Source: Turnera subulata
Taxonomy: Eukaryota > Streptophyta > Magnoliopsida > Malpighiales > Passifloraceae
Direction of reading: 5' to 3'
Length of the DNA: 64,000 nt
NCBI GenBank assembly: GCA_028386065.3
Contig: JAKUCV010003089.1
Coordinates: forward strand, 1 to 64,000
The translations under genes were made by a program, and so were the position numbers. The notes below the pieces were generated by a model that was not told the DNA's origin, searched no databases, and was given only the letters and a program-made list of their open reading frames with translations. This document shows positions 10,600-23,347 of this stretch, piece after piece (the stretch's first letter is position 1; each line of letters begins with the position of its first letter).

Positions 10600-12264
10600 T
10601 GAAATGGTGAGTTTTACTTCAAACAAATACATAAATGGACTTGCCTTCAAAATACCACTTTTGGGCCATTGGTTCATTAAATAACCCAATAGATATAACA
10701 AGCCCAAACGTTTATATAAAGACTTTGGGGTTTTCAAACAACCCATTAAGTGAAATAAGCCCAAACAAAAATAATTAGGGACCGAAAAAGTATTTAACAT
10801 TTCACTTTAACTTTTCATAAATGTTTTGACTAATCAAAATAATAATTAACCTCATAAGAAAAATACAAGAGATAACAAAGTATTCAAATTTTAATATCCA
10901 CTTTAACTAAATGATATTCGAAATCCAGTTTAGCAGAATTATTATATGGATATTTTAAGTAAATGACATTCAAAATCCACTTTAACATACGTTGAATTTT
11001 ATATATGAAAGCAATCTTCTTGAAAAAATCTTGCTCATACACTTGTTATATTTTGTAAATATTTTGGGATTATATTTTTTACTTTTAGATTATTTTTAAA
11101 ATAATTTTGTTTTCTAGTTGTTATTTTTGGATTATTTTTTAAATAATTTAGTATTTTGTCTAAGCGCACCTAGAGCAAAACATATTATGTAGATATGAAA
11201 TTAAATAAGTTTTATTTAGATAAAAATGGTGATATTTTTTTATATAATATATAAATATTTTAATGATTATACCAATCTAAATATCTTAAATATCTTAAAA
11301 ATCTAAAAATATATAAGTTTGTTTATGAAAATTGGTATTCGGGTAGACCGCGGACCGGATCGAAAATATTTTGGGCCGTCAAAATTAGGATCGATATAAT
11401 TTCAATTCAGTTCGGTCCTTGTTTTGAAAAATTCGTGCGGACCGTAGACCGATGAAATTATTTCGGTCTTGGACCGATAGGCCGAATGCTCACCCCTAAA
11501 AGGGAGCGTGCAACACTTTTCATCTAGCCCACAATGACTAAATCCAAGGTTGGAGGGTTGTATAGTTTGCACAGTATGTTGCAAACATAAATATTTTTTC
11601 TTGAACAAAATTAAACGAAAAATCGAAAATCTGCGGTGATAGTAAATGGGCACTTGGTGTCTGGTGAGAGTATTTCTAGATTTTTGTTTTCAGGTAATTA
11701 AGTCTTTTTTTTTTGCATAGGGTAGAATTTTTTTAAAAAAAAATTTAGCCTAACATTTTTATATTTTTGATTTATTTTTATTTTTAAATCAAAAGCTAAA
11801 AGAAAATGGTAATTTTTGTGGTTTATTTTGTTAATCTTGATATTTGGGACGGGCAGAAAAAGTATTTGTGAGGCCAGAGCTGGGGCCGAAATAAATTGCA
11901 ACCTCGTCAGGAGGTCTAGGTCGGGACTTGGTACGAGAGCCCAAACCCGCAGGCAGTTCATGGGGCTTCGTGGTTGGATCCAAGGTATGGTGGGGGCGGG
12001 CACTTGTCCTTCTCATAAATACAAGCGCTCATTGATAGTCAGTCATGCGGTAGAAGTCCTCAAAACCCCATTCAGCTCTTCATTTCACTGATCCTCTTCA
12101 GTCCTCAATCCTCCTGAAGAAGGACATTGTTCTCCTGGTCACGCCGCCGTATCTGCGGTGGAAGACAATAATTTTCAAGGAACGTTTTCCTGTACGAGAA
12201 AGCCAAAGAGGTAAATTGCAACCCTCAGGTTTGGCTTTTGTTAGATTGGTGTTGATTTGGAGGC
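10600..12264. other. Intergenic DNA upstream of the F-box gene
   Basis: This is AT-rich DNA with a transposon-like right terminus near 11487-11501 (TGCTCACCCCTA), preceded by 'ggaccg'-rich subterminal sequence. No partner end with a TSD was found. From about 12000 to 12264 the sequence is probably the 5' flank or leader of the F-box gene. The ORFs at 11402-12091 on both strands are not convincing. Confidence 0.4.
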
Positions 12265-13641
12265 ATGTCCAGAGTTGTAAAGAGACGTTGTTCTTCATCT
12301 GAAAGCACGCCGGCAACCGGTATCCAATCATCATCATCATCATGGTTTCCTTCTCAGTCTTCTTCGGATCTGTTCGATTTCACGGTGGACGATTACATGC
12401 TGGTGGAGGTTCTTTGTCGGCTGCCGTCGATCCGGTCTCTCGTTCAATGCATGTGCGTCTGCAAGGCCTGGTATCGTATAATCTCCAGTTACTACTTTGT
12501 TCGTCGCTTTATTAGCCACCGTATCAATAATACCCTTGATGATCACGGTGCTACAGACGACGATGTCTTAGTCAATTATCAAAGTAACCCCTTTAATATG
12601 ATACTCGCTTATACAGCCATTGACGCCTATGCGGAACCATTGCCGTTCCAACATGGCTATAAGTTTCTGCTCTCCAACCAATATCTCCCGCTGTTCCAGA
12701 CATTGGGCTATGATTTTTCCTTTCTTCCAGTTGAGAAGAACAAAAGACAAGGCGGCTTTGAAATCTTGGCGGCGTACAATGACTTGATATTATGTTCCGT
12801 TGGACCCAGAGATTGCTGCTTGCGGTATTTGTGTAACCCCTTCACTAAACAATGGGTTGCCCTCCCCCCCAATGCAGCAGGGGTGCGCGCTGGCTTGGTT
12901 TGTGAGCCATATTGCCTCGAAGATACCCGTGGAATGTATACTCTGAACTATCAGTATCGATACAGGGTAGTGTCCCTTACGGATCCTTGCCTTGCCAAAG
13001 ATCCTTGGATTGACATATACAGTTCGGAAACAGGCAAGTGGGTTAGATTGTCTACCCTTTCCGATGGGCTTGATCGGGCCAGACGTTGTTGCAGTAATGT
13101 TGTTACCCACAACCGCAAGTTGCACTGGTACAACGGCAGAGATATAGTGGTCTTTGATCCTTTTGATACCGAAAAGACTATGTTCATTCAGGGCTCTCCC
13201 GATATGTGTAACAACCCCACGCCTGATGACATTGGCCCCTACCACCGCCTGGGCCTGTGTCGAGGCTTTCTGCGTTTGATGAAGATACATTCTCCCCGTT
13301 TTTCCCCAAGCACCTTGATGGTGTGGGACCTCAAGGATCAAGTCTCAGGTCATTGGAGCTTGGTGCACCATCTCAATCTGAATTCAGTTATGAAAATTGA
13401 CTCCGACCCAAATTTTCACCCCGATGGACTAACTTGCCACCCAACCGACCCGGATATCATCTACTTACTTGATTTTCTTGATGTTATCTCCTTCAACTTG
13501 CAAACTGGAGATTGGGAAGTGGTTGCCCAAACCTCAGGCACACCTTGCTCCGTGTTTTCTCTGAGAGCGCTGCCAGTTGTACTCCCTTTGTGGCCCACAC
13601 CAATTCCTCCCTGCCCTTCGTCTACTATGTTGTCTTCGTGA
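12265..13641 (+). CDS. F-box protein, single exon
   Basis: This 458-residue ORF has an F-box at about residues 41-82, including the LCRLPSIRSLVQ core followed by CVCKAWYRII. F-box proteins recruit substrates to SCF ubiquitin ligases through a SKP1-like partner. The rest is compatible with the beta-propeller-like associated region of large plant F-box families, with recurring W and hydrophobic strands up to 'VISFNLQTGDWEVV' near residue 420. Substrate and subfamily are unknown. A Ser-rich stretch at residues 21-34 is partly encoded by a TCA run. The last ~25 residues are low-complexity and may reflect a frameshifted end, because a related reading frame continues downstream to 13946. There are no introns. 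The start is the first in-frame ATG. Confidence 0.85.
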   Translation: MSRVVKRRCSSSESTPATGIQSSSSSWFPSQSSSDLFDFTVDDYMLVEVLCRLPSIRSLVQCMCVCKAWYRIISSYYFVRRFISHRINNTLDDHGATDDDVLVNYQSNPFNMILAYTAIDAYAEPLPFQHGYKFLLSNQYLPLFQTLGYDFSFLPVEKNKRQGGFEILAAYNDLILCSVGPRDCCLRYLCNPFTKQWVALPPNAAGVRAGLVCEPYCLEDTRGMYTLNYQYRYRVVSLTDPCLAKDPWIDIYSSETGKWVRLSTLSDGLDRARRCCSNVVTHNRKLHWYNGRDIVVFDPFDTEKTMFIQGSPDMCNNPTPDDIGPYHRLGLCRGFLRLMKIHSPRFSPSTLMVWDLKDQVSGHWSLVHHLNLNSVMKIDSDPNFHPDGLTCHPTDPDIIYLLDFLDVISFNLQTGDWEVVAQTSGTPCSVFSLRALPVVLPLWPTPIPPCPSSTMLSS

Positions 13642-14274
13642 TGCTTTTGGCAGGAAACTTTTTCTGCAGAGCTTATCAACTCTGCTGCTTTTTCTTTGTC
13701 TCCTTTTTCTTTTGGTCATGGGGGGTTGTTGAGATGGTGAAAGGAAAGTTTTATGCTGTTGCTCTCAATGGAAGTCTTCTCAAGATTGATCCTATCACTC
13801 AGGCCGCGGAAAAGGTTATTGGTCCAGGGGTTGTTGAGATGGTGAAAGGAAGAAGAACAAGAAGACCTGAGAAGGAGTGGTGGGGAAGCAAGAGAACTGA
13901 TGCATCCTGGTTTGGAGGATTGGGGAGTTCTTTTGGAAGATGCTGAAAGTTTCCAGCGTTTGGTCTTTGTATCACTGTTATTCACTTAATCTCGCCCTTT
14001 AGTTTTTGATGTATATGCATGTGGTACAAATTCTAACCGACTATGGTTAGCTCAAATAAATATTTTTTTGTTTCTTATTAATTATTTTCATTTGTAGATT
14101 CTCTTTCCTTTTTTGAATTCCTTGTCTTTTGTTGTGTTGTTTTTATCATTGCTTTTTGTACTATTATCATCTGTAAATCGTCTCTTGCTTTTTTGAAGTC
14201 CTTTAGTTGTGATTACTCTATTATCATTTTATCTAAAGGAGAATTGTTGTGTTGTGTAATTATGGACAATTTTA
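13642..14274 (+). other. Sequence downstream of the F-box ORF with a duplicated in-frame block
   Basis: An overlapping frame (13512-13946) contains FYAVALNGSLLKIDP, which resembles the end of F-box-associated domains, flanked by two copies of GVVEMVKG. The 25-bp DNA repeats are at 13722-13746 and 13827-13851. This may be a frameshifted 3' end of the F-box gene or part of a related pseudogene. From 13950 on the DNA is AT-rich and non-coding. Confidence 0.4.
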
Positions 14275-16538
14275 TTACGTCGATCCTGAACTTAGGACCA
14301 TGAATTTCGTGATGTGTTCCTTTAGAGTCAGGCACTTGAAGGCATTACACCATCTATGGTAAGAAAGTCCAAATGTGTACTTGCTGGTAGTTTGGTTGTC
14401 TTCTGCTGTGCCAATTGGATTTCTAGATTGTTGCAATAACTTAAAAGCTGTCAATTGTGAGGAGAGAGCTTGATCTTACATGTTTTCATTGAAGAGTTAT
14501 TTTGTACTTGAATGTTCTGCAGAGTTTTGTATTTGCTGATTGATTGAATTTAACCGCAGGATAACTCTTTGTATGACTCAGATTCTCGAAGCACCAAATG
14601 AGGAAGAAGTTCCACTGCTTCTGGCGATATTCGGGTGATTCTCCTTTCCCTTCCTTGTTTATTTGTTTCCTTTGTGCTTCCTTTATGTAATTTTTGCACT
14701 GATATTGGAAGCTTGAATATTTATTCTTGATCAAAATGATGATTGAAAGTGTATATGCTCCTTGTTAAAACAGTGATGTTATTTATTTCAATGAGTGTCA
14801 GTTTACAAATATGCATTTCAAGATATTAAACTTCCTTTCGTTTCAGTTTCAAGTTGTCAAATATATTTGAATCCATATCTTTTTCCTGGTCAATGTACAG
14901 CTTATGTCTTTCAGGGGGAAAGGACGTACACAAAGCAATTATAAGAAATATACAGGAATTAGCAACAAAATTGTCCAACTAGCAGGATGAAGTATTGGTA
15001 AGACCAGGGTATATATACCTTCAGCTTACTCTTTGTAATATTAGAAACAGGGAACTGGTGAAGCTCCAAACACGCTCATACTGTTTTTCAGGTGTAGAAA
15101 CAAACTAAATTTGGGAGATGGTTCTATCAGGCTTTAGGTGTCTTTTTGAAAGCGTCTGTCAGTTGATATTGTTGTTTTCTAACAATAGCTTGTGTGCATG
15201 AATCTTGTCATGACTTTTTAAACCATATAAGTTTGGCTTCGTTTGATCATTCCATTATGGAGCACTTGCTGCTTGTTACTAGATGTACGTGCTGGCTAAG
15301 GAAATTGTGGAACTTCAATTTCAAGTGGCTTTGAACCTTTTGTGTTTCTTTTCTGAGGAAAGATAATACTACAACTATGAAGAGCCTGTTCTTCCTTTGC
15401 ATGCGCTTAAAAATCTGTTTATATGATCTCATTAGTTCTGGAAGCTTTCGTTTACAACCTGATTTCCACATTCTTACTGCTCTTGAATTCATAGAGCACT
15501 AAATCATGGTTTTAGTTTATCTTTCAATCTTGTTTTTGATTGCCCGGAAACGTCTTATATTGCTCGAGTGCCAATGTTCAGCCTTTTCTTTAACAGTTAA
15601 TTTGGTTGTTGCAAAAAATTATTGCATTCGTTTGATGTCTTTCTGAATTAGTTTAAACGAGAGTACAAAGTGACTGCTGTTTGAGTTATTCAAGCATTAA
15701 TTTTCAGCATTACACTAACGGCCAGAATTATTAGTGATAAAATAATCTAGTATAACTTTTAGCTTTTTAGGAGATACGCATGATCTTTCAAAACTTTTGG
15801 TTCTTTTGAAGAGAGAGAAAACTACAAATTTATAGAAATAAATAAGGGATATTCTTCCTTTACATGCACTTTAAAATCTGTGCATATGCTTTCATTACTT
15901 CTGTATGCCTACAGTTGAATTTGGATTGAAGAAAATCAGTGTATTCCTTTCATTTCTTTCTGAAATAGTGTGGACAAAAGTACCAATAACTGCTGTTTGA
16001 AGCATTCATCTGTATCATCACTCTGATGGTTGGAATATAGTGGCAAAATAATCTAGAATAAGTTTTAGCTTATAAATCCTGTGTATGGAGAAACTAAATA
16101 AGTCTTCTGCTCTTCAAAGAAATGACAGTTTGGAAAACTGCAAGAGATAATTATCTGACATCTGGTGCCCCTCTCTTGTTCTGTGTTTCCAGATGAAGCG
16201 AGAAGAATTGTTGCAATATGCACAAGGTGCCATTGCAGGGATCAGAATAAATGCAGATATTGCAAGGTGGTTAAGGATATGGTTTCCTTATCTGCATGTG
16301 TGGGCCTTTATGATTTAAAAGTTTCTAGGACCTTTTACTTACTGATTCATTATTTTCCATAGCTGAAAAGGTTACCCGTTTCTTTCTTTGCAAATTCTGT
16401 CTATTACTCTACACCCTCAGAATAGATGCTAAGGCCAGCAACCTTATGGAAGAAATTGAAAAGGCAAAGATATCGCACCAGTCTTCTAATGATAATAGTG
16501 ACAAATCAACTGAAAAGGAATCTGCTTCAACAACCAAG
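14275..16538 (+). pseudogene. Decayed partial copy of a plant coiled-coil protein gene (four exon remnants)
   Basis: Four blocks with splice sites read as one protein segment. They are about 14275-14358 (YYVDPEL...DVF...SQALEGI), 14560-14634 (ILEAPNEEEVPLLLAIFG), 14901-14997 (LCLSGGKDVHKAIIRNIQ) and 16193-16266 plus 16421-16538 (MKREELLQYAQGAIAG..., then IDAKASNLMEEIEKAK). All junctions have AG/GT signals and matching phases. I recall this order from a plant-specific long coiled-coil protein of unknown function, but no name is certain. The first block has a lost base near 14312 and a TAG where Gln is expected, and the third has an in-frame TAG at 14980-14982. The N-terminal exons and the C-terminal coiled coil were not found. 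It is a fragmentary pseudogene. Confidence 0.65.
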
Positions 16539-17985
16539 GTGAGGACTTTCTTTATTTCTGGATCCAGGAGTGATATCTCTTTAGTGGCGGCGTTTCTACA
16601 TTTGATTCAGCCTCCACTGTCGTTGTAGCTTGTATTTAGTTTTACTAGCAATACTACTAGTATGACCGCCCGGTTTAGTGCAATCAGGGAAGTATCCAGC
16701 ATTTCGGTTGATACAAAAAATTGTCATCCTGCAGATCACATGCGATCTTGGGTTCTGCATTTCTTGCTGTGGAATTACTAACATGTTCGAGACCAAAGCT
16801 TCCTGCTATCCCAAGATCTAACAATTCATAGATGCTAACCAACTTGAAACTTTTTCGATTTTGTGCTTCGAACTCTGGTTCTCGACTTTGAAAAGGGATA
16901 TAATTGCCTGAAGATGCGGACCGTACCCCGAATGCAAAGCATTCCCAAGCGTCACTCCCACTTGACATGTCCGAGATCCGCAGTTCCAATATCAATTCCA
17001 AAACAAAATCACAACGCCTGCTGGGAAGGAGCCTCCGCTCATACTCAACAACCAAAGCTTGCAATCCTTTAAGCCGGCCACCAATGGCTTTCCTTTTTAT
17101 TGTGGATTGAGCATCCTGAACCCAACTTGAACATGAAAAACTTAGGTTATTCATCGACGTAAAATTTGAGTATACCAAAAATCCCTTAAATTAAGCATGT
17201 TAACGGTTGCTTTTGAAGGAAAGATCAATGTCCACTTAAAACAAGAGAAGAACTCGGGGTCCAAATAAATGTCAAAATTCAGGATCCATTAGTCACAGTA
17301 TAATTTCACTGTGATTATGATACGCTGTACCATATTTTTTTTTTCTAATAGTGTTCAAAAATATATTAGAGCGAAACAACTTGTTTCGCCAAACCCGTTA
17401 TCTATCGCATCTTTAAAGGGTCTTTAGGTCTCCAACAAAACATTGGTAAATCCCCCTTCTTTGTTGTTTCTTGTTGATACAAAGCACAATGCTTGACTTT
17501 TTTAGTTGGAACCACAATATATAATATAATGTTTGATTTATGTCTGCTAGTTTGTTACATTAGATAGCTTTTTGGATATTTGCTGGATTGAAAAATTAAG
17601 GTTTACAGGCGACGACGGGCAAGTGCTGCTGCTGCCTGTTTACTTGGAAACATTGAACATCCCATCCCCCAAGTTGCCGAGGAAATTTCATTCCCCGGCA
17701 AATCCGCCTTTCACAAAGCAGATTTTTTTTTTTATTATTATTGACAAATAGAAGAAAAACAAAAAAAAAGGGGAGCAATTTCTATTGCCTTATAAAATCC
17801 CAATTGTCGCTAATCAGGAATTGAGATTCTCAAACTCAATTCCAGAGCCCAGAATCTCTCTTAGTAGCACCATATAGCAACACACATTATAATTATAAAG
17901 GTCAAAGGAGTAGTTTTATTGGATTGAGTCTTCTTTAAGTCCTAACAAGTTTCGAAACATAAACCCCTTCGATCTCACCTTCTCA
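16539..17985. other. Intergenic DNA between the pseudogene and the export-protein gene
   Basis: A minus-strand ORF of 164 codons (16684-17178) is the only long frame. I recognise no domain in it and it could be chance. The last few hundred bases before 17986 are presumably promoter and 5' UTR of the next gene, but no clear TATA position stands out. Confidence 0.35.
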
Positions 17986-19299
17986 ATGGCTACTACTACT
18001 TCCATGTCGCCAATGTTGTCTTTGACATTTTCTTTGCGGAAAACCCATCTCAATACCTTGCCCAGTCTTAATCTTGCCAAAAGGAATCCCACCATTTTGG
18101 ATACAAGAGCAGCTCTTGCCAGCGCAAAACCCTTCTTGGCATTTCAAAGGGTTTATCGCTTGGGTTACTCTTTTCCCTTGACGGCAATTTCAAGAGCTTC
18201 TTCTCATGGGTTTGTTGATACAACCGAAGATGAACTGGTCTTACCTTCTTATGGTGAAAAACCGGTCAAATATCTGTTTTGGGTCGTTTTCTGGGCCTCT
18301 CTTTCTCTTGCGGTGTTTGCTTTTTCCGGAGATGCGAAAGCGGCTGCTGATTCCATCAAAGCTTCGAGCTTTGGCCTGAAAATTGCTGGCAAGCTTCGAG
18401 GACTGGGGTGGAGGGACGAGGCTGTGGTGTTTGCTCTAGCTACACTTCCCGTTCTTGAGCTCCGTGGGGCTATCCCTGTTGGTTACTGGATGCAGCTTAA
18501 GCCAACAATGCTCACACTCTTATCCGTTGCTGGGTTAGTTTTCTCTATTTGTTTCACTTATTACCGGCATTTTCTTTTGCTAGCTTATGGTTTCTCTTTC
18601 TATTTTCTCAATTTCATGAACCCACTTGGTAGATTGCGTATTAACATAGAAGGATGCTACAATGTTTGATGAAATATTGTGCTTTCATCTCCTGGGTTAT
18701 TCCCCATCATACCCTTCGTGTTTGATTATTTGATAACTCAACCTGTGCTTGCTGTTAATGCTTTTGTTTTTCAACAATTTGATGGATGGTACATAAGCTT
18801 GTTTGAGAGGCTTGCAACAACACATTGCTTGGGAAAAGCTGAACCAACCAACTAGACATTAACATGTTTAGGCTTCAATTGCAGGAATATGCTTCCCGTG
18901 CCTTTCATTATACTTTATTTGAAGAGGTTTGCTTCTTTCCTTGCTGGAAAGAACCAATCGGCATCTCAGTTACTTGAGATGATTTTCAAGAACGCCAAGG
19001 AGAAGGCTGGCCCTGTGGAAGAGTTTCAATGGCTCGGTTTAATGCTTTTTGTTGCTGTGCCTTTCCCTGGAACTGGAGCATGGACGGGGGCCATCATTGC
19101 TGCTATACTTGATATGCCATTCTGGCCAGCTTTATCAGCTAATTTCTTTGGTGTTGTGTTGGCTGGACTCCTGGTAAATTTGTTGGTAAATGTTGGTCTC
19201 AAGTATGCAATCATCACTGGTGTTATCCTCTTCTTTGTATCCACTTTTATGTGGAGTATCCTTAGAAATATAAAGAAGTCTTTGAACACCTCAAACTGA
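17986..19299 (+). CDS. Putative small multi-drug export family protein, plastid-targeted (two exons)
   Basis: Exons are 17986-18533 and 18885-19299, joined through GG|gttag...gcag|GAATATG, giving 320 residues. The first ~70 residues are rich in Ser, Thr and Arg with few acids, as in a chloroplast transit peptide. Hydrophobic segments follow at about 96-113, 147-168, 173-195, 232-260 and two more near the C-terminus. Two conserved-looking loops are ELRGAIP (158-164) and PFPGTGAWTG (242-251), which I associate with the small multi-drug export family (PF06695; an Arabidopsis relative is At2g02590). The family name comes from bacterial relatives; the transported substrate in plants is not established. 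It is predicted to be an integral protein of a plastid membrane. If intron 1 were retained the frame would stop at 18669. No damage is seen. Confidence 0.85.
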
Positions 19300-20439
19300 A
19301 GTTTGATTGACTGGATTATGTGTTTTGATGGGGAAGAGTATCAAGACTACAGATTATGATCTCATTTTGTATGTTCAGTCATTTGAGGTTCAGAAGAAGC
19401 TTATCCCATCTTATTTTCACCGTAATTTGTGATCCTGGAAGTTGGCTTTCTTCCTTTTACTGCATGATCACTGCTCCAAATCTGAGGCGTTCAATCTTCA
19501 GCGTAATAAATATGGAAGGAAGGTATTACAGCTTCGGTGGGGCCATGAACAATTTCATTTATGCTTTTGAAGATGTGTTCATAAGATGATCTTGATCAGG
19601 TTCTACTCAGACATTGATTTTCTTGGGGGATGAAGAGTGATGAGGAACGCTCTCATTTTTACTGACCTACTGTGTTGTTGATGTTTTGGTCATGAATAGG
19701 GTGTGCCATAAGTTGTGCTATTATGGATAAGTACTCTTGCTGAATGATTGGCTCCTCTGTTAAGCTTCAAAGACTGAATGTACACAGCTTTAGGGTTGGG
19801 ACTTCAATTTAGGAGGTGGATCTTATTACATTGAGAAAGACGTGCTTTAGCTGCTCATAATTCTCTGCTTGTAGTTGAATTTCGGCTGCATGCCACTCAT
19901 GTTAGTTTGCCAGATATGTCCCTCCATTTCGGCCTTTCTGTGTTATGGGCATATGTGTAACGTTAAGTATCTGATCCTAGCACCACTTGGATGCTTCTAC
20001 CTTTAAACATGTTCATGGAGTTGCGGTGTTTCTTTTTGCTGTGAGATGATGCATCTCCTGGGTCTTTGTCGGCAATGACTCGTATAACATTTCTTTGATT
20101 GGATTGGATCTAGGTTTAACATTCTTCCGAGCCTATACTAGCAAATTAATGGCGGAATGTGAGCCTGTATGTATCTTCGTCTTTTATTTCCAGTTCCCAC
20201 TAGAAATGCTGGTTGAGCAGGGAATAAAATAATTGTGGCTTAAGCAAATGTGAGTCTATATCTTCATCTTCGGGTAGAAAACAATGAGAAAGAGGAACAT
20301 ATGAGACTCATTTCCATCTCATAATAATATTGATAAATCATACGAAAATTTCCCCTTGTGATGATGGTAACGAGAAATATTCAACATGCCTAACTAGATT
20401 AGGCAACCCTTGATTTATTAGTTCCTGGATATTTCTTCA
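19300..20439 (+). other. 3' flank of the export-protein gene and spacer
   Basis: The first few hundred bases are probably 3' UTR. No further coding exon is recognisable; the ORF at 19356-19589 has no domain. AT-rich spacer follows up to the Copia remnant. Confidence 0.4.
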
Positions 20440-21560
20440 ACAATGTTAGAGGTACTAAGAAACTCTTACTAACCATGTGTCATGTGTGCCAAAGAAATAA
20501 CAATACCCAACGTGTGTCAACACAACCTGCCCATTCCCAATAGTATAGGCATGAAGAGAAAGGGAAGCCGGAGATTTGAGGATGAAGAAGTATACCATGA
20601 TCGACAGTCGCATGAAGGTAGCGTATAATACACCTAACAACAAGTGACTTTCACAAGGGGCATGTATATATTGAGATACCAATATATGGGAGATGTTAAG
20701 GCCTGTGAAACCAAAATACTGAAGGCCGCCTATGGTGGTTAGTAGGATTAGGAAGAGGAGCACCATCAGAGAGGGTGGCTCTTTGCCTTGGTAGAAATAG
20801 GTCTCAAACTGGGTTTACAAGTTTCAAAACCAACACGACGAAGCAAATTCATGGACGTATTTGCGCTAACAAAGATGTAAACGAGTCTGATATGAGAGAT
20901 TTCAAGTCAAAGGAAATAATGAAGGGGACCAAGGTACCATAGCAAATTCTTTCAGCAACTCAGAAATGATCCTTTTGGCGATGATTAGCAGAATTATCAA
21001 TAAATAAGATATCAACATATAACAAAAATACTAGGTGAACCCTACTAGAATAATCATATACAAACATAAAGTGATCTCCTGCACTAGACTTGAATCCAAA
21101 ATGCTCTAATTAGAAAGCAAATACCAAGCCTGGGGAGATAGTTTAAGGCCGTAAAAAGCACGATGCATACGACATCCTGAGGATAATGTGGATGAGCAAA
21201 ACCAAAGGATTCTACATATAGACAACTTCATCAACAATGTCATGTAAAAATGCATTTTTAACATCTCATTATGGTAATGGCCAATTGATGGTTGCAATTA
21301 GACCGAGAACTCTATGAATTGTTTCATCGGCATTCCTATACACCCATTTGGAGCCTATGATATTTTGGCCTATAAGAGAAGAGACAAAATCCCCCATTCT
21401 TATTGTGTAAGAGGGCATTGTAGTCATCCCTCATTGATATGCTTAGAAAGCTTGATATAAGTAGAATCAATAGGAATTTAATCTATTCTAAGATTGAATT
21501 TTTTATCTATTCTAAGATTTAGTAATGCCGTCACGCTAGGGTACGCATGGTATAACGAGG
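20440..21560 (-). pseudogene. Heavily decayed Copia reverse transcriptase / RNase H remnant
   Basis: On the minus strand, reading from high to low coordinates, broken frames show motifs in Copia order. They are GSKWVYRN-like (near 21340), the end of RT with HRAFYGLKLSPQAWY (21106-21180), and LQYFGFTGLNISH...SQYIHAP...HLLL (20600-20710) followed by an RNase H approach, GYCYFFGTH. Each frame is broken by stops and shifts. No LTRs or TSD were identified. Gene order and motifs fit Ty1/copia pol. It is not functional. Confidence 0.7.
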
Positions 21561-22365
21561 TTGAATGGGTGCGTTTCAACTTTTGGGTTTCCACTTAATT
21601 TTCCAAACGTATGACATAGCCTTGCACTATGCACGCGATGCGCTTACCACCACTTTAATTAAGTTGTGATTAGTGCCGACATAGTAACACAACTTGGTTT
21701 CGACAACAATTTCCGGCAGCGTTAATCATCTGGACCTCGGGCAGCCTCAAGACCACACACCACAATCTCCCTGTTCATTGCCATCACTCTGTATTGGCAT
21801 GCAGACTACCAACTAGCACGCCCTATTCGAGTAACTCAACACATAACCACGAGAATCGGGACTTGAGAAGTAAATGAAAAGAATCGACTTGGGTGCTTAG
21901 CAATGCCTAATGTTTTAATAAGGTCAGCCTTAAAAAACCCACAGCCCAAGTCAGCAGCATATTACCAGCAGCATATTACCAGCAGCATACTTTATCCTTC
22001 CCATCACCAGGGACAACGTTTTGGACTGATCAGAAGCAAGTCTTGAACGGAAGAACCGGCCATTAACAAAATAGTCAAACAAAAAAACAAAGGAACACGA
22101 GGTCACAAAGACACCAAATTCAGCTTTATATCAAGGCCATTTCCATTAAAAACCTCAAAAGCAGGATAACTGTTAACACTACTGAAAGCAGCTCAAAGAT
22201 ATAAACATAATCTTTAAACCATAGTCATACCCACTACAACCATTAAGAACCAAATTCAAAGGCCAAAGTATCATCACAAGTTTTAACTAGTAGCAAAATT
22301 ACTTGACGATCCACTACAAAAGGCAGAGCTCCATCTCATTCATGGTGACAAAAGGTGTAGCCAAA
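21561..22365. other. Spacer and probable 3' UTR of the eS27 gene
   Basis: Contains three tandem copies of a 14-bp unit (agcagcatattacc) at about 21954-21990. The part nearest 22365 is probably the eS27 3' UTR, transcribed on the minus strand. No other gene is seen. Confidence 0.45.
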
Positions 22366-23217
<852 letters not shown>

Positions 23218-23260
23218 TTTGTTGTATGCTTTTGGAGGCTTTTGAGAGACAGAAGAGAGA

Positions 23261-23347
23261 AAACCCTAGGCGCAGCAGTTCCACAGCAGAGCTAGAGTGA
23301 AATGCAAAACCCTAATTTTTGCCTAAACGGTGACGGGTCTATATAAT
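23261..23347 (-). promoter_or_regulatory. eS27 promoter / leader: TATA-like element and two telo-boxes
   Basis: In gene orientation a TATATAG element (23347-23339) lies about 125 bp before the start codon. It is followed by two AAACCCTA telo-boxes written on the plus strand (23307-23315 and 23261-23269). Telo-boxes are common in plant ribosomal-protein promoters and leaders. Their position near or just after the likely transcription start is inferred. Confidence 0.6.

Noticed and set aside
6675..11501. One large hAT element between TAGGGGTGAGCA and TGCTCACCCCTA
   Set aside because: The ends match for 13 bp but the subterminal sequences differ and the flanking 8-bp sequences do not match, so they are probably unrelated termini.
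12790..13341. 183-codon minus-strand ORF opposite the F-box gene
   Set aside because: It is the shadow of a well-supported plus-strand coding frame and has no domain of its own.
16684..17178. 164-codon minus-strand ORF as a gene
   Set aside because: No recognisable domain or splice context, and plus-strand ORFs overlap it; too weak to annotate as coding.
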